Below are positions 32,601 to 41,747 of a stretch of DNA of 64,000 nucleotides, in pieces; positions within the stretch are counted from its first letter, which is position 1, and each line of letters begins with the position of its first letter. Under the pieces are notes generated by a model, which was not told the origin of the DNA, ran no database searches, and worked only from the letters and a program-made list of their open reading frames with translations. Origin of the DNA: an uncultured Oribacterium sp. GTDB taxonomy: Bacteria > Bacillota > Clostridia > Lachnospirales > Lachnospiraceae. A program made the position numbers and the translations under genes. The stretch covers positions 183,537 to 247,536 of the forward strand of contig CAMKKZ010000001.1 of assembly GCA_946413525.1 (NCBI GenBank), in the 5' to 3' direction.

Positions 32601-34265
32601 TCATCCAACATCCAGGCAGCTCCCGCCGATAAATTCCCGGAGGATGGAATTCTGGGGCACCCTTTCTGGGCTGATGGGAAGGACATAATCAAGGAACTTG
32701 AGGAGCCGGCGCGCCTCCAGAAATTCAGGGGAATCTTTTGAAATCTGGAACAAAAGAGGGACAGCAAAAAGCTTCAGTACCGGAAGCTCATAAACCATGG
32801 ATGAATTCACCATAACGTCCGCCTTCTCCTGATTGGGGAAAATATTCTTCTCCTCGCCCCGTCTTACGCTAGGCCACATCGCGAAGGTATTTTGCGCGGA
32901 GTAGCCCCTGGTCCTCCTGTCCCGTACCATGCGCCGGAGCAGCCTCCCATCCGTTGTGGGGATCCTGTTATGCGCGTCGATATTAAGCTGCGTAAGCGCG
33001 GAAATGTAGATGCGGAACTTTGCGGAGTCCGGAAGGGATGCCGACATACGATCGTTCAGGCAATGTATTCCTTCGATGACGAGGATATCCCCTTCGGAAA
33101 GCCGGAGGAAGTCTCCTTTGTACTCCCGTTCACCCGTAAAGAAATTGTAGCGCGGCATCTGAACCGTCTCACCGGAAAGGAGTGCCGACATGTCATGATT
33201 GAAAAGCTCAAGGTCTACGCATTCAATGGACTCGAAGTCGTACTTCCCATTCTCGTCCCTCGGGGCAAGCTCCCGGTTCCGAAAATAATTGTCCACGGAT
33301 ATGGCATGGGGGCGGAAGCCCAGTGCCTGCAGATGGATGGACAGCCGTTTGGAAAGGCTGGTCTTTCCGGAGGAAGACGGTCCCGCGACCAGGATGCATT
33401 TCTTCTTTTCCACCGCGATCTGCATGGCGATATTTCCGATCTGCTTTTCAAAAAAGGCCTCCTGCATCAAAATCAGGTGATCCGCCTCGCCCCGCACGAT
33501 CATCTCGTTCAGCTCTCCGATGCTGCCGACCCCAATGCCCTTGGCCCATTCGGACGATTCCATCTGAACCCTGTAAAGCTTGTCCATGGGTCTGAATTCC
33601 GGCAGCCGGTCAGGCGATGATGTGGTGGGCAGGAGCAGCACGAATCCCTTTGCGTAAGGAATGAGGTCGAAAAGCGTCAGGAAACTGGTATCAGGTACCA
33701 TGTACCCATAAAAATAATTTTCAAAATCCCCCAGGGAATACAGGTTTACGTGCCCTTTCAGCCGATACCTGAACAGGCTTTCCTTTGAAACCATCCCCAT
33801 TTCATGGAAATAATTCATGGCCTCGTCCTTTCGGACGGAACGTTTGCTAAAAGGAAGGGCCTGTCTGACAAAATCTTCCATCCTGGCCTTAACCCTGGAG
33901 AGAAGCTCCGCCGTGGGCTTGATTTTCCCGGTCAGATAGCAGTAAAAGCCCCCGCCCAATGTGAAATCAATTATGACGTTAAAGCCTTCCCTGTCCGGAT
34001 CATCCTTCACAACATCATAAAACGCACGGATCATCAGGAAAATAGCCGAACGCTGATACGTCATGCTGCCGATCTTGTCCTTCCCCGTGAGGAAATCCAC
34101 TTCCATATCCCGGTCAGGCACTTCCCTGGGCAGTTCATACAGCTTGCTTCCCCTCCGCGCGAGAAGGATTCGAAGAGGGCTGAACTGTTGGAAATACCCC
34201 GCGACATCAAGCCAGGTGGAACCCCTCTCAAATTCCCCTGTCTTTCCAAATGCTGTTATCTTCAT
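32601..34265 (-). CDS. Nucleoside kinase (uridine kinase-like) with N-terminal TGS/threonyl-tRNA-synthetase-like region
   Basis: A 554-residue protein with an N-terminal TGS-like region (FGKTGEFERGSTWLDVAG), a threonyl-synthetase-editing-like middle portion, and a C-terminal phosphoribulokinase/uridine kinase domain. Walker A is GPSSSGKTSLSKRL at about residue 295, followed by SVDNYFRNRE and VIEGIHCLND. This architecture is widespread in Clostridia and is annotated as a nucleoside kinase of unknown substrate. The ATG at 34265 has GAGGTG at good spacing; the GTG at 34274 lies inside that ribosome site. Confidence 0.9.
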   Translation of the reverse strand: MKITAFGKTGEFERGSTWLDVAGYFQQFSPLRILLARRGSKLYELPREVPDRDMEVDFLTGKDKIGSMTYQRSAIFLMIRAFYDVVKDDPDREGFNVIIDFTLGGGFYCYLTGKIKPTAELLSRVKARMEDFVRQALPFSKRSVRKDEAMNYFHEMGMVSKESLFRYRLKGHVNLYSLGDFENYFYGYMVPDTSFLTLFDLIPYAKGFVLLLPTTSSPDRLPEFRPMDKLYRVQMESSEWAKGIGVGSIGELNEMIVRGEADHLILMQEAFFEKQIGNIAMQIAVEKKKCILVAGPSSSGKTSLSKRLSIHLQALGFRPHAISVDNYFRNRELAPRDENGKYDFESIECVDLELFNHDMSALLSGETVQMPRYNFFTGEREYKGDFLRLSEGDILVIEGIHCLNDRMSASLPDSAKFRIYISALTQLNIDAHNRIPTTDGRLLRRMVRDRRTRGYSAQNTFAMWPSVRRGEEKNIFPNQEKADVMVNSSMVYELPVLKLFAVPLLFQISKDSPEFLEARRLLKFLDYVLPISPERVPQNSILREFIGGSCLDVG

Positions 34266-34332
34266 ATAGAACACCTCATGAAAAAATCATGGTCAAGACA
34301 GTCCCCCCAGAACGAGGGGAAGCAGCTCAAGC

Positions 34333-35196
34333 TCATACCAGGTTTTCAGGAAAATGAACCGGTTCCTCCAGAACGCAAAGCTCAGGGAACAAGCCCTTCA
34401 AGTATTCCGAGGCCCAATGCATAAAGGGGTATTCAAGCCCGTAATGGCCCGCATCGATAAGGCTTATGCCAGCTTCCACGAAATCCAGGCCATCATGGTG
34501 GCCCATGTCACCTGTAAGAAAGGCGTCCACCCCGCTCCTCAAAACCTGCTCAAACTCACCGCGACCGGAACCGGGGCAGCAGGCAATACGCCGGATAGGC
34601 TTCCCTGCATCATAGAAGCGCACGAAGGGGAGCCTGAAAGCTTCTTTGACCTGCAGGGAAAGTTCCTTGCAGGAGGCTTCCTTCGGAAGAACCGCAATGA
34701 AGCCCAATCCCTGACCCGTCCCTTCTTCCTTTGTCGTAATAATGTCTGAGCTTTCCAAAGAGGAGGCGGACGCATGCGGCCCGTCATGCCCTCCGTACTC
34801 CCCGGAAAGCGGTTCCAAAGGCCTTTCTTTAATAAAGCCAAGCCTCCGGCAGGCCAGATCCGCCATGCCCCCAGGGCACTTGTCAAAATTCGTATGCATG
34901 GAGAAAACGGAAATGTCATGCCTGATCAGGAAAAGCAGCTTCCTTCCCAGGGCAGTCTCATCACTGACGGACTTTATGCTATGAAAAATGACGGGGTGAT
35001 GGGAAACGATCAGGCTGCAGCCCTGCCGGGCGGCTTCTTTGGCAGCCTCCATGCTGGCGTCCAGAGCAAGGTACAGCTTGCTGACCTCCCGAGAAGAGCT
35101 GCCCACCAAAAGGCCGGGATTATCCCAGCCTTCCGCGACGTGCCTCGGGGCAAATCGCTCCATGGCATCCATTATATCCTTTACAATAATCCCCAT
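34333..35196 (-). CDS. Nif3-like dinuclear metal centre hexameric protein (YqfO/GCH1-type-1 family)
   Basis: About 287 residues from ATG 35196 (GGAG upstream), beginning MGIIVKDIMDAMERFAPRHVAEGWDNPGLLVGS, the expected N-terminus of the family. The longer frame from 35238 adds a non-conserved 14-residue extension. Metal-binding residues are suggested by SHHPVIFHS, HTNFDKCPGG, GDMGHHDGLDF and DAGHYGLE. The protein is a conserved neighbour of trmK in Firmicutes. Its cellular role is unresolved. Confidence 0.92.
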   Translation of the reverse strand: MGIIVKDIMDAMERFAPRHVAEGWDNPGLLVGSSSREVSKLYLALDASMEAAKEAARQGCSLIVSHHPVIFHSIKSVSDETALGRKLLFLIRHDISVFSMHTNFDKCPGGMADLACRRLGFIKERPLEPLSGEYGGHDGPHASASSLESSDIITTKEEGTGQGLGFIAVLPKEASCKELSLQVKEAFRLPFVRFYDAGKPIRRIACCPGSGRGEFEQVLRSGVDAFLTGDMGHHDGLDFVEAGISLIDAGHYGLEYPFMHWASEYLKGLFPELCVLEEPVHFPENLV

Positions 35197-35263
35197 ATGC
35201 TTCTCCGTATAAAAATCAGGTAACCACTCATATGACACATCCCTGTGGGAGACGCCATATATG

Positions 35264-36181
35264 TCAATACTGCATCAATGCCTTTCGGCACAGCAGATAT
35301 TCGTTCAGGATTTTCCTTGCCCCCGGAGAGACGGCCCCGCCCGTTTCCGTCAGGCCTTCCCTTAGGACATTCCCTGTCCACACCGCCTGATCCGTGCCGC
35401 CTGCCGTTTCATCTGACGAAGTGTTTATTCGCCGCTCTGAACTCTGACACTGCAAGCTCCCCGCGGAACAAAGCGATTCGCCTGACATGAATCCATCCCC
35501 TGCAGGATCCTTGTCCCGCCCTGACCAAGAGGCTGTGCCGCGCAGGCCTTCGGAGCTTTGAAAAGACGCGGGGAACCGGAGTGCCGGGAGGGAGGGGAGG
35601 ATTCCTTCCATCCTCTCCCTTTCCTTCAAAAGGTAACGGTAAAGAACAGGATCCCTCCTCGAAAGCAGATGTTTTCCATAGGCATATTCATAATCCGCGT
35701 ATTCCCAGGCCACCGGGGAGCTTCCGCAAAGAAGTACAGTGTAAAATTTCCCATCCTCTTCCACCATCCCCTCATTAAGGATTTCCACAGCGTTCCGGGA
35801 AAGGAAAACGCGCAGCTCCCTGAGCCTGGAATGAGGGGACAGCAGAAGGTAGGGGAACTCTCCCGCCCTGCCCCCCAGTATCCTCATCATCAGGTCGCCC
35901 CCCATCCCGCTGATCAGTGCAAGCTCTGTTTCGCGAAAACCCACAGGATCCAATCCATCCCCCTGCCTGGTTTCTATCCGCTCCGAAAAACCGGCAGCCC
36001 GAATATTTTCCTTTGCCCTCTCAAGGGGCAGCGGGCGAAGATCGCAGGCGATGATTCTTTTGGCCTTTCCCCGTTCCGCAAGGGCAATAGACGCATAGGC
36101 ATGGTCACAGCCAATATCACAGGCATTGTCCACCACGGGAGCCATATCCACGATTTTTTTAAGCCTTTTTCCAAGCTTCAA
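35264..36181 (-). CDS. trmK: tRNA (adenine22-N1)-methyltransferase TrmK, with a C-terminal repeat insertion
   Basis: SAM-dependent methyltransferase acting on A22 of tRNA. The proper start appears to be TTG 36181, which overlaps the dnaG TGA by TTGA, has GGGGGA seven bases upstream and gives the expected LKLGKRLKKIVDMA N-terminus. The ATG at 36202 is the alternative. Motifs are DIGCDHAYASIALAERG, DLRPLPLERAKENI, GDGLD and SGMGGDLMMRIL. Near residue 240 the C-terminal domain has one family A repeat in frame (ESLCSAGSLQCQSSERR), extending the protein to about 305 residues against 230-240 in most species. Confidence 0.93.
   Translation of the reverse strand: MKLGKRLKKIVDMAPVVDNACDIGCDHAYASIALAERGKAKRIIACDLRPLPLERAKENIRAAGFSERIETRQGDGLDPVGFRETELALISGMGGDLMMRILGGRAGEFPYLLLSPHSRLRELRVFLSRNAVEILNEGMVEEDGKFYTVLLCGSSPVAWEYADYEYAYGKHLLSRRDPVLYRYLLKERERMEGILPSLPALRFPASFQSSEGLRGTASWSGRDKDPAGDGFMSGESLCSAGSLQCQSSERRINTSSDETAGGTDQAVWTGNVLREGLTETGGAVSPGARKILNEYLLCRKALMQY
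35407..35486 (-). repeat. In-frame family A repeat inside trmK
   Basis: Single copy with CGCCGCTCTGAACTCTGACA, then GCAAGCTCCCCGCGGAACAA; the first hairpin arm (ATCTGACGAAGTG) is more degraded. It keeps the reading frame and lies in the C-terminal half, where the family is variable. Confidence 0.7.
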
Positions 36182-38028
36182 ATTGTTTCCCCCAGGCTCC
36201 ATTCCATTATGCCCTGCTCTTCCCGGAAGAGCTCGGCGATCCTTCCCGCATCCGTCTCCTTCTGTATTTTTTCATTCACTGCCTGAAGACGTATATTGCG
36301 TATGACATCAGAAAGCCCCTTTCGGAAGACCTGTTCGTCATAATCCTCGCCCAAAAGCCTTCCGTTAAGAAGGTCACAGGCACGCTGATAGGACTCCTCG
36401 TCCTCCCGGAATTTATCCAGGATCCTTCCCGGAGCCATTTTTTCATATAAGCAATCCAGTATTTTTCCCGCCAGCTCATCCGAAAGATCTTCGGCCTTGA
36501 CATACGTTCTGACCGTTTCCGTTATCTCAGGCCGTTCCGCAAGCCAGGTCAGAAGCTGTTTCACAGATTTCTGGATGCCGCTTTCCGCCTGTTTCCCTCT
36601 TCTGCCGGCCCTGCCCCGCCCACTGCCCTCGCTTACCGGGCTTTCCGGAGAACTCCTCCCTGGAATGGGGACCTCCGAGGGACTCCTGTCCTTTTGACTC
36701 GTCTGCCGGTAGCTTTTCTGCCCGTAAAGGGATCTGTGCTCCTCCCCTATCCGGTTGCAAAGCCTTCTCAGCCCATCGTAATCAATCATCTGTTCCCTGG
36801 CGACGGCCTTCATGTAATTATCCCTTTCCAGGGGCTCAGCAAAGCGGGCTGCCAGCATTTCCGCTATTTTCCGCGTATAAGCCGTCTGACCAGCGGGATC
36901 CTCGAGATCGTAATCCTTCCTGAGTACGTCTGCCTCCCAGAGGAAGGCATTCCTTGCCTTCCCGATTCTTTCAGAAAAGGCCTCTTTTCCCAGGGTCTTG
37001 ACAAATTCATCGGGATCCTTGCAGGGGGAAAGGTCAAGCACCTTTGAGCTGATGCCGGCTTCCCGAAGCATGGGAATGGCCCTTTTGGCTGCACGTATTC
37101 CCGCCCCGTCGGAATCATAAGTCAGAACCACCTCGGAAACATACCTTTTCAGTATGATGGCCTGCTGCTCGGTAAAAGAAGTTCCCAGAGATGCCACCGC
37201 ATTCCCAAAGCCTGCCTCGTGCATGCTGATCACGTCCATATAGCCTTCGCACAAAAGCATATATTTTTCCCTCGAACGCCTTGCGTAATTGAGCCCGAAA
37301 AGGTTTCTTGACTTGTCAAAAACCTTTGTTTCAGGGGAATTCAGGTACTTCGGCTCCCCTTCCCCCATCACGCGTCCCCCGAATCCGATGACCCGGTTGT
37401 TATAATCCATGATCGGGAACATGACACGGTTAAAGAATTTGTCATAAACCCCACGGTCATAAAAGGAGAAAAGCCCCGCCTCCCTGAGCAGGGCGTCCTC
37501 ATACCCCTTCCCCCTGAGAAAGCGGTATAACGCGTCCCTTTCCTTGGGGGCGTAGCCGAGTCCCCATCGGACAATGCCCTCTGCCGAAAGCCCCCTGCCC
37601 TCAAAATAGCGCATTCCCTGGACGCCGTTTTTTGACTTCAAACAGGCATGGAAAAAAATCGCGGCCTGCTTGTTGACCTCCAAAAGACGCAGCCTAATGT
37701 CCCTCTCCTTCTTTGCCGAAGGGTCATTTTCCTTCGGCTCCGGCAGGGCATAGCCGATTTTCTCTGCCAGACGGACAATCGCTTCCTGAAACGTGATATT
37801 TTCGTATTCCATCAGGAAGCGGAAAGCGTCCCCGCCTTTCCCGCAGCCGAAACAATAGAATATCTGCTTCCCGGGGGAAACGGAAAACGAAGGGGTTTTC
37901 TCCCCATGGAAAGGGCAGAGGCCAAAATAGCTTGTCCCCTTCTTTTTCAGGGCAACATAGCCCCCGATCAGGTCCACTATGTCCGTACGGTTACGGACCT
38001 CCTCCACAATTTCATCTGCGTAATACAT
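36178..38028 (-). CDS. dnaG: DNA primase DnaG
   Basis: Makes RNA primers for replication, 616 residues. The N-terminal CHC2 zinc ribbon has C38, H41, C59 and C62. The TOPRIM core shows LCEGYMDVISMHEAGFGNAVASLGTSFTEQQA and TYDSDGAGIRAAKRA with the metal-binding acidic residues. A C-terminal helicase-binding domain follows an Arg/Ser/Gly-rich linker near residue 450. Placed immediately after dgt (TAAATG junction) and before trmK, it is the start of a dnaG-trmK-nif3 run. Confidence 0.97.
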   Translation of the reverse strand: MYYADEIVEEVRNRTDIVDLIGGYVALKKKGTSYFGLCPFHGEKTPSFSVSPGKQIFYCFGCGKGGDAFRFLMEYENITFQEAIVRLAEKIGYALPEPKENDPSAKKERDIRLRLLEVNKQAAIFFHACLKSKNGVQGMRYFEGRGLSAEGIVRWGLGYAPKERDALYRFLRGKGYEDALLREAGLFSFYDRGVYDKFFNRVMFPIMDYNNRVIGFGGRVMGEGEPKYLNSPETKVFDKSRNLFGLNYARRSREKYMLLCEGYMDVISMHEAGFGNAVASLGTSFTEQQAIILKRYVSEVVLTYDSDGAGIRAAKRAIPMLREAGISSKVLDLSPCKDPDEFVKTLGKEAFSERIGKARNAFLWEADVLRKDYDLEDPAGQTAYTRKIAEMLAARFAEPLERDNYMKAVAREQMIDYDGLRRLCNRIGEEHRSLYGQKSYRQTSQKDRSPSEVPIPGRSSPESPVSEGSGRGRAGRRGKQAESGIQKSVKQLLTWLAERPEITETVRTYVKAEDLSDELAGKILDCLYEKMAPGRILDKFREDEESYQRACDLLNGRLLGEDYDEQVFRKGLSDVIRNIRLQAVNEKIQKETDAGRIAELFREEQGIMEWSLGETI

Positions 38029-39144
38029 TTAGCGGCTCCAGCTCCCGGGCACGAAAAATTCCTGAAATTTAGCCTTGCAATAATCATCCGTCATTCCGGC
38101 AATATAATCACAAACGATTCTCTGCCTTGCGGCGAGGCTTTCCCCCTCCCCTGATTCAAGCATGCTTTGACTTGATGCCGCAGGCATTGAGTCCCATTTG
38201 TGTCGCGCCAGCGGCACAAATGAAGTATGAAAGGCTTGCCCTTTCATACTTACGTAATTCGGAGGCATGCAGCCGGGATTTTCCATGTAGAAGGAAAAGA
38301 GCAGGGAAAGCATTTTTTCAACCTTCCACTCTTCTTCCTTGGCCGCGCCGCCCTTATATACGTGATCGAACATCCACTTTCGCAAATCCCGCATGCATTC
38401 CCCCACCCCGGCCTCCATGGAGAGCTCCGGCTGCCCGATGGAATGGAAGATCACCGCGCGGATCATGGTATTCAGCCGCTCCCTGACCGAATGTCCGAGC
38501 AGGCCGGTGAAACGTTTCGGGATATCTTCCTCGCGGAAAAGACCGCCCCTTATGGCATCATCTATATCATGATTGATATAGGCGATCTTGTCGGCAAAGC
38601 GGACCGCCTGCCCCTCCAGCGTGGATGGGTGTCCGGAGCTCCTATGGTTCAGGATGCCGTCCCGGACCTCCTTCGTAAGGTTAAGGCCGGCTCCGTCCCT
38701 CTCGAGCACCTCCACGACCCGCACGCTCTGCTCAACATGGGAAAAACCATCTATGCACAGCCTGTCCAGGACGGCTTCCCCCGCATGCCCGAAAGGGGTA
38801 TGCCCAAGGTCGTGGCCCAGGGCAATGGCCTCTGTCAGGTCCTCGTTCAGGCACAACGCCCTGGCAAAGGTCCTGGCAATCTGGCTGACCTCCAGTGTAT
38901 GCGTGAGCCTCGTGCGGTAATGATCCCCCTCCGGCGCAATGAATACCTGCGTCTTATGTTTCAGCCTGCGGAAGGCCTTGCAGTGAAGAATCCTGTCCCT
39001 GTCCCTTTCATAGACCGGCCTGATATCATCCTCCGGCTCATACCTGTCCCTGCCCTTGCTCTCCGCTGACAATGCCGCGTAGGGGGAAAGGAACTGCCTT
39101 TCCCTTTCCTCGATCTGCTCCCTGATTTTCTTATTTTCAGTCAT
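38029..39144 (-). CDS. dgt: Deoxyguanosinetriphosphate triphosphohydrolase-like protein, with an in-frame repeat insertion
   Basis: HD-domain dNTPase, about 371 residues from ATG 39144 (GGTGGGG upstream). Motifs are the N-terminal DRDRILHCKAFRRLKHKTQVF, the metal motif RTRLTHTLEVSQIARTFAR, GHDLGHTPFGHAGE, and the late MTDDYC. Between MPPNY and the conserved RQRIVCDYIAGMTD segment, about 30 residues are encoded by a family B repeat in the opposite orientation to that in ftsK. The stop is directly followed by the dnaG ATG. Confidence 0.94.
   Translation of the reverse strand: MTENKKIREQIEERERQFLSPYAALSAESKGRDRYEPEDDIRPVYERDRDRILHCKAFRRLKHKTQVFIAPEGDHYRTRLTHTLEVSQIARTFARALCLNEDLTEAIALGHDLGHTPFGHAGEAVLDRLCIDGFSHVEQSVRVVEVLERDGAGLNLTKEVRDGILNHRSSGHPSTLEGQAVRFADKIAYINHDIDDAIRGGLFREEDIPKRFTGLLGHSVRERLNTMIRAVIFHSIGQPELSMEAGVGECMRDLRKWMFDHVYKGGAAKEEEWKVEKMLSLLFSFYMENPGCMPPNYVSMKGQAFHTSFVPLARHKWDSMPAASSQSMLESGEGESLAARQRIVCDYIAGMTDDYCKAKFQEFFVPGSWSR
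38166..38254 (-). repeat. Family B repeat in frame inside dgt
   Basis: 89-bp copy with TTTGACTTGATGCCGCAGGC, the TTTGTG...CACAAA hairpin, and the arms AAGTATGAAAGG and CCTTTCATACTT. Read on the gene strand it encodes MKGQAFHTSFVPLARHKWDS and following residues. It aligns directly with the intergenic copy at 26089. Confidence 0.87.
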
Positions 39145-39185
39145 TGAGCCCCACCCCACAAAAGATTATGAAAGGCCTGCTTTTC

Positions 39186-40232
39186 CTATCCCTGCTTTAC
39201 AGGAAACGAAACATATTGCGTTCCTGTGCCCAGGGTATAGCCCCGGAACCGGACAAGTTCGGAAACCGTCACAAGCTGAAAGCCCTGCCTTGCCAACTCG
39301 GGAATCAGCGTCTCATTTGCTGTCACCGTGGCCTTCCATATCTCATGCATCAGAACAATGTCCCCGTCCTTTACATGGCCCAGCACGCTTCCGATGGTCT
39401 TGGATGGATTCTTATGCTCCCAGTCCCTGGTGTCAATCGTCCAGTAAATCATGGGCATGTCCACGTTCTCTCGCACCGTCTGGTTGATATTCCCACCGGG
39501 CAGACGCATCAGGGCCGGGGCAACGCCGCAGGTCTCGTAGATTGCCGCATTGCACCTCGATACCTGCTCCCGGATGGCGGAGGCAGAAAGCTTATTGAAA
39601 TACTGATGGTCAAAGGAGTGATTGGCCACCTCCATCCCCTCCCTGACCATGCGCTGTACCTCGTCCCGGTTGGAAGGTACGTTCTTGCCCACAAGGAAGA
39701 AAGTGGCGCGCCCATTGTTCTGAACCAGGAGATCCATCAGGCGGTTTCCATTGGCAGCGCTTGGGCCATCATCATAGGTCAGCGCGATCATCGGCCTGGA
39801 CAGATCAAGCCAGCGTCCATTAGACCATACAAGGTTCGGATTTTCGGATGCGGGGGGATCTGTCTGCTGTGTTTCCGAAGCGGCCGTTTCCTGGATGCCC
39901 GGCAAAGCTGTCGTCTGTCCTCGCGGATCGCCCGTCCCCTGAGTTCCCGGCTGCTGAGCCATTTCTGCCTGTCCCGCTTCCCCGGCTCCCACGGAAAGCG
40001 CCCCCTCGGGAACAGGACCGCTGCCTCCATTCGGAGCTTGTGTTCCGTCCGGCGCCGGCTGCCCTGATCTTGCGTCCGCAATCTCACCGCTCTCCTCATT
40101 GATCCACTGAGCCTCAGCGGGACCTGTCTTTTTGTATGTCCATCCTGCGGCAGCCTGGATTGAAATCAGAAGAACACAGAAAATAATCGCAACAGTAAGA
40201 TTTCTCATTTTACCCCTGAATAAATATTTCAT
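39186..40232 (-). CDS. Polysaccharide deacetylase (NodB domain), membrane anchored or secreted
   Basis: A 348-residue protein starting at ATG 40232 (AGGAG upstream), with an N-terminal hydrophobic segment (about residues 10-28) acting as anchor or signal. A Pro/Gln/Gly-rich linker runs to about residue 135. The NodB catalytic domain follows: metal motif 1 MIALTYDDGPS, motif 2 NHSFDHQYF, PALMRLPGGN and WTIDTRDWEHKN. It should remove acetyl groups from a cell-surface polymer such as peptidoglycan or a secondary polymer; the substrate is unknown. Confidence 0.92.
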   Translation of the reverse strand: MKYLFRGKMRNLTVAIIFCVLLISIQAAAGWTYKKTGPAEAQWINEESGEIADARSGQPAPDGTQAPNGGSGPVPEGALSVGAGEAGQAEMAQQPGTQGTGDPRGQTTALPGIQETAASETQQTDPPASENPNLVWSNGRWLDLSRPMIALTYDDGPSAANGNRLMDLLVQNNGRATFFLVGKNVPSNRDEVQRMVREGMEVANHSFDHQYFNKLSASAIREQVSRCNAAIYETCGVAPALMRLPGGNINQTVRENVDMPMIYWTIDTRDWEHKNPSKTIGSVLGHVKDGDIVLMHEIWKATVTANETLIPELARQGFQLVTVSELVRFRGYTLGTGTQYVSFPVKQG

Positions 40233-40278
40233 TTCACCCATCTCCTTCCTGATTAATAACGATTCGGCGCCTCCTAGA

Positions 40279-40330
40279 TTTCATGTTATGCCGTCCGGAA
40301 CGCTTGCTTTCCAGACGGCATAACATGAAA
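40279..40330 (-). terminator. 17-bp perfect hairpin downstream of the radical SAM gene
   Basis: Arms TTTCATGTTATGCCGTC and its exact complement, separated by 18 bases, between the radical SAM stop (40363) and the deacetylase start. The minus-strand 3' flank lacks a T run, so termination is plausible but not certain. Confidence 0.5.
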
Positions 40331-40362
40331 CCCAGGGGGCGGAAAGGGCGCATAACTCCCCT

Positions 40363-41271
40363 CTACGCGCCCATGTCCCAGTCCGGCACAAAGGAAGCAT
40401 CGGCCGTGCCCGCCTCCTGCAGGAATGCGTTATTCACGCCAAGGCCGATCGCAAAGTCCACCATGCGCTCATACTCCCTTTTTGTCACCCTTCTTCCAAG
40501 CTCAGGGAATCGTTCCGATGCTCTTTTGAACGGCGTATACTGCCTGAGGAGGCTGAGAAACACGCTGTCTCCGTAAGCGTCAAAAACATACGAGATGATT
40601 TTCTCCGCCTCCCTTACCATTCCCGGGAGCAGTAGGTGACGCACGATGATTCCCTTCTTCATAATGCCCCGGCTGTCGAAAACAGCTTCGGGAACCTGAC
40701 GGTGCATCTCTTCAAGGCTTTCCTTCGCCCTCTCCGGATAGTCCCCCGCCCCGGAATATTTTGCCGCCTTTTCCGGATCCATGTACTTGAAATCCGTAAG
40801 GTAAATATCCGCAAGCCCGTCCAGCCTCGAGATAAGCCCCGCTGTCTCATAGCCGGAGCAGTTCACCACAAAGGGAACGGACAGCCCCCTCCCGCGGGCA
40901 GCCCTCATGACAGGAACCAGATCGGGAATAAAGTGGTCAGGCGTTACCAGATTGATATTGTTCGCCCCCTGCCTTTCCAGAGAAAGAAACAGATTCGCAA
41001 GCTCCTCACAGCTTACAGGCTTTCCAAAATTCTCATGGGAAATCGCATGGTTTTGACAATATACGCAGCGAAGGGCGCAGCCAGAGAAAAAAACCGTCCC
41101 GCTGCCTTCTCTCCCTGAAATGCAAGGTTCTTCCCAGAAATGGAGCGCAGCCCTTGCTATGCGGATTTCCGATGCGGCACCGCAGAAGCCAGCTTCGCCA
41201 CCGACCCTGTTCGCGCCGCAGCGGCGCGGACAGAGCCGACATTCTTCCAATATTCCTTTTCCTGATACCAT
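40363..41271 (-). CDS. Radical SAM protein resembling pyruvate formate-lyase activase (PflX/COG1313 type)
   Basis: A 302-residue radical SAM protein. The N-terminal cysteine-rich segment CRLCPRRCGANR and EAGFCGA precede the cluster motif CALRCVYC. GANNINLVTPDHFIPDL and TDFKYMDP follow. It belongs to the group of putative activating enzymes of unknown target. It is not adjacent to a glycyl-radical enzyme in this window, so its substrate is unknown. The start ATG 41271 has no strong ribosome site. Confidence 0.9.
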   Translation of the reverse strand: MVSGKGILEECRLCPRRCGANRVGGEAGFCGAASEIRIARAALHFWEEPCISGREGSGTVFFSGCALRCVYCQNHAISHENFGKPVSCEELANLFLSLERQGANNINLVTPDHFIPDLVPVMRAARGRGLSVPFVVNCSGYETAGLISRLDGLADIYLTDFKYMDPEKAAKYSGAGDYPERAKESLEEMHRQVPEAVFDSRGIMKKGIIVRHLLLPGMVREAEKIISYVFDAYGDSVFLSLLRQYTPFKRASERFPELGRRVTKREYERMVDFAIGLGVNNAFLQEAGTADASFVPDWDMGA

Positions 41272-41350
41272 ATACCATTACCCAAATCGCTGCAAGAAAC
41301 AAAAGCAAACTTTACAAAGGCTTTATTTGATCATGGGCATGCCGTCATTC

Positions 41351-41462
41351 TCCCCTGTCAGAGTGGGTTTCACTACTCTAATTATATGACAAACCGATGC
41401 GGCATCGCATCAGCAAGGCTCATCTATCAGAGTGGGTTTCTGACACGGCGAACCGTCCGCAC
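41351..41462 (+). repeat. Family A repeats, intergenic (two units)
   Basis: Unit 1 (41351-41420) has CAGAGTGGG...CTACTCTAATT, then CGATGCGGCATCG (a perfect palindrome) and CATCAGCAAGGCTC. Unit 2 (41421-41462) has TATCAGAGTGGGTTTCTGAC then a short GC-rich end, lacking the middle arm. The surrounding 41272-41747 holds no gene. Confidence 0.8.
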
Positions 41463-41589
41463 TGTGATATTAACATGGGGCAACTGAATGCGTCAAGGCG
41501 CATACGAATTGCCGGAATCAAGCATGGCTTAAGCTTTCCTGATGAACTATAGCATTATCTATAAAAAGATGCTAGAATTCCCTATTGTA

Positions 41590-41650
41590 GGTATAAACTA
41601 TGCATCAGGCATAGTTTATACCGTATTTGGTACATCCCGCAGCATTCCTT
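41590..41650. repeat. Family C hairpin repeat, copy 2
   Basis: Perfect 14-bp stem GGTATAAACTATGC/GCATAGTTTATACC with loop ATCAG, followed by GTATTTGGTACATCCCGCAG. The stem sequence differs almost completely from copy 1 at 30054 while the loop and flank are kept. Confidence 0.75.
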
Positions 41651-41747
41651 GATCTGCGGAAAAACCTACATAATTCGTTGTAACTCAAGCTTTATCGTGA
41701 TTCTGGCATCCTGGCACAGCGGCCTTTTTTAATAAAGGGGAGGAAAA

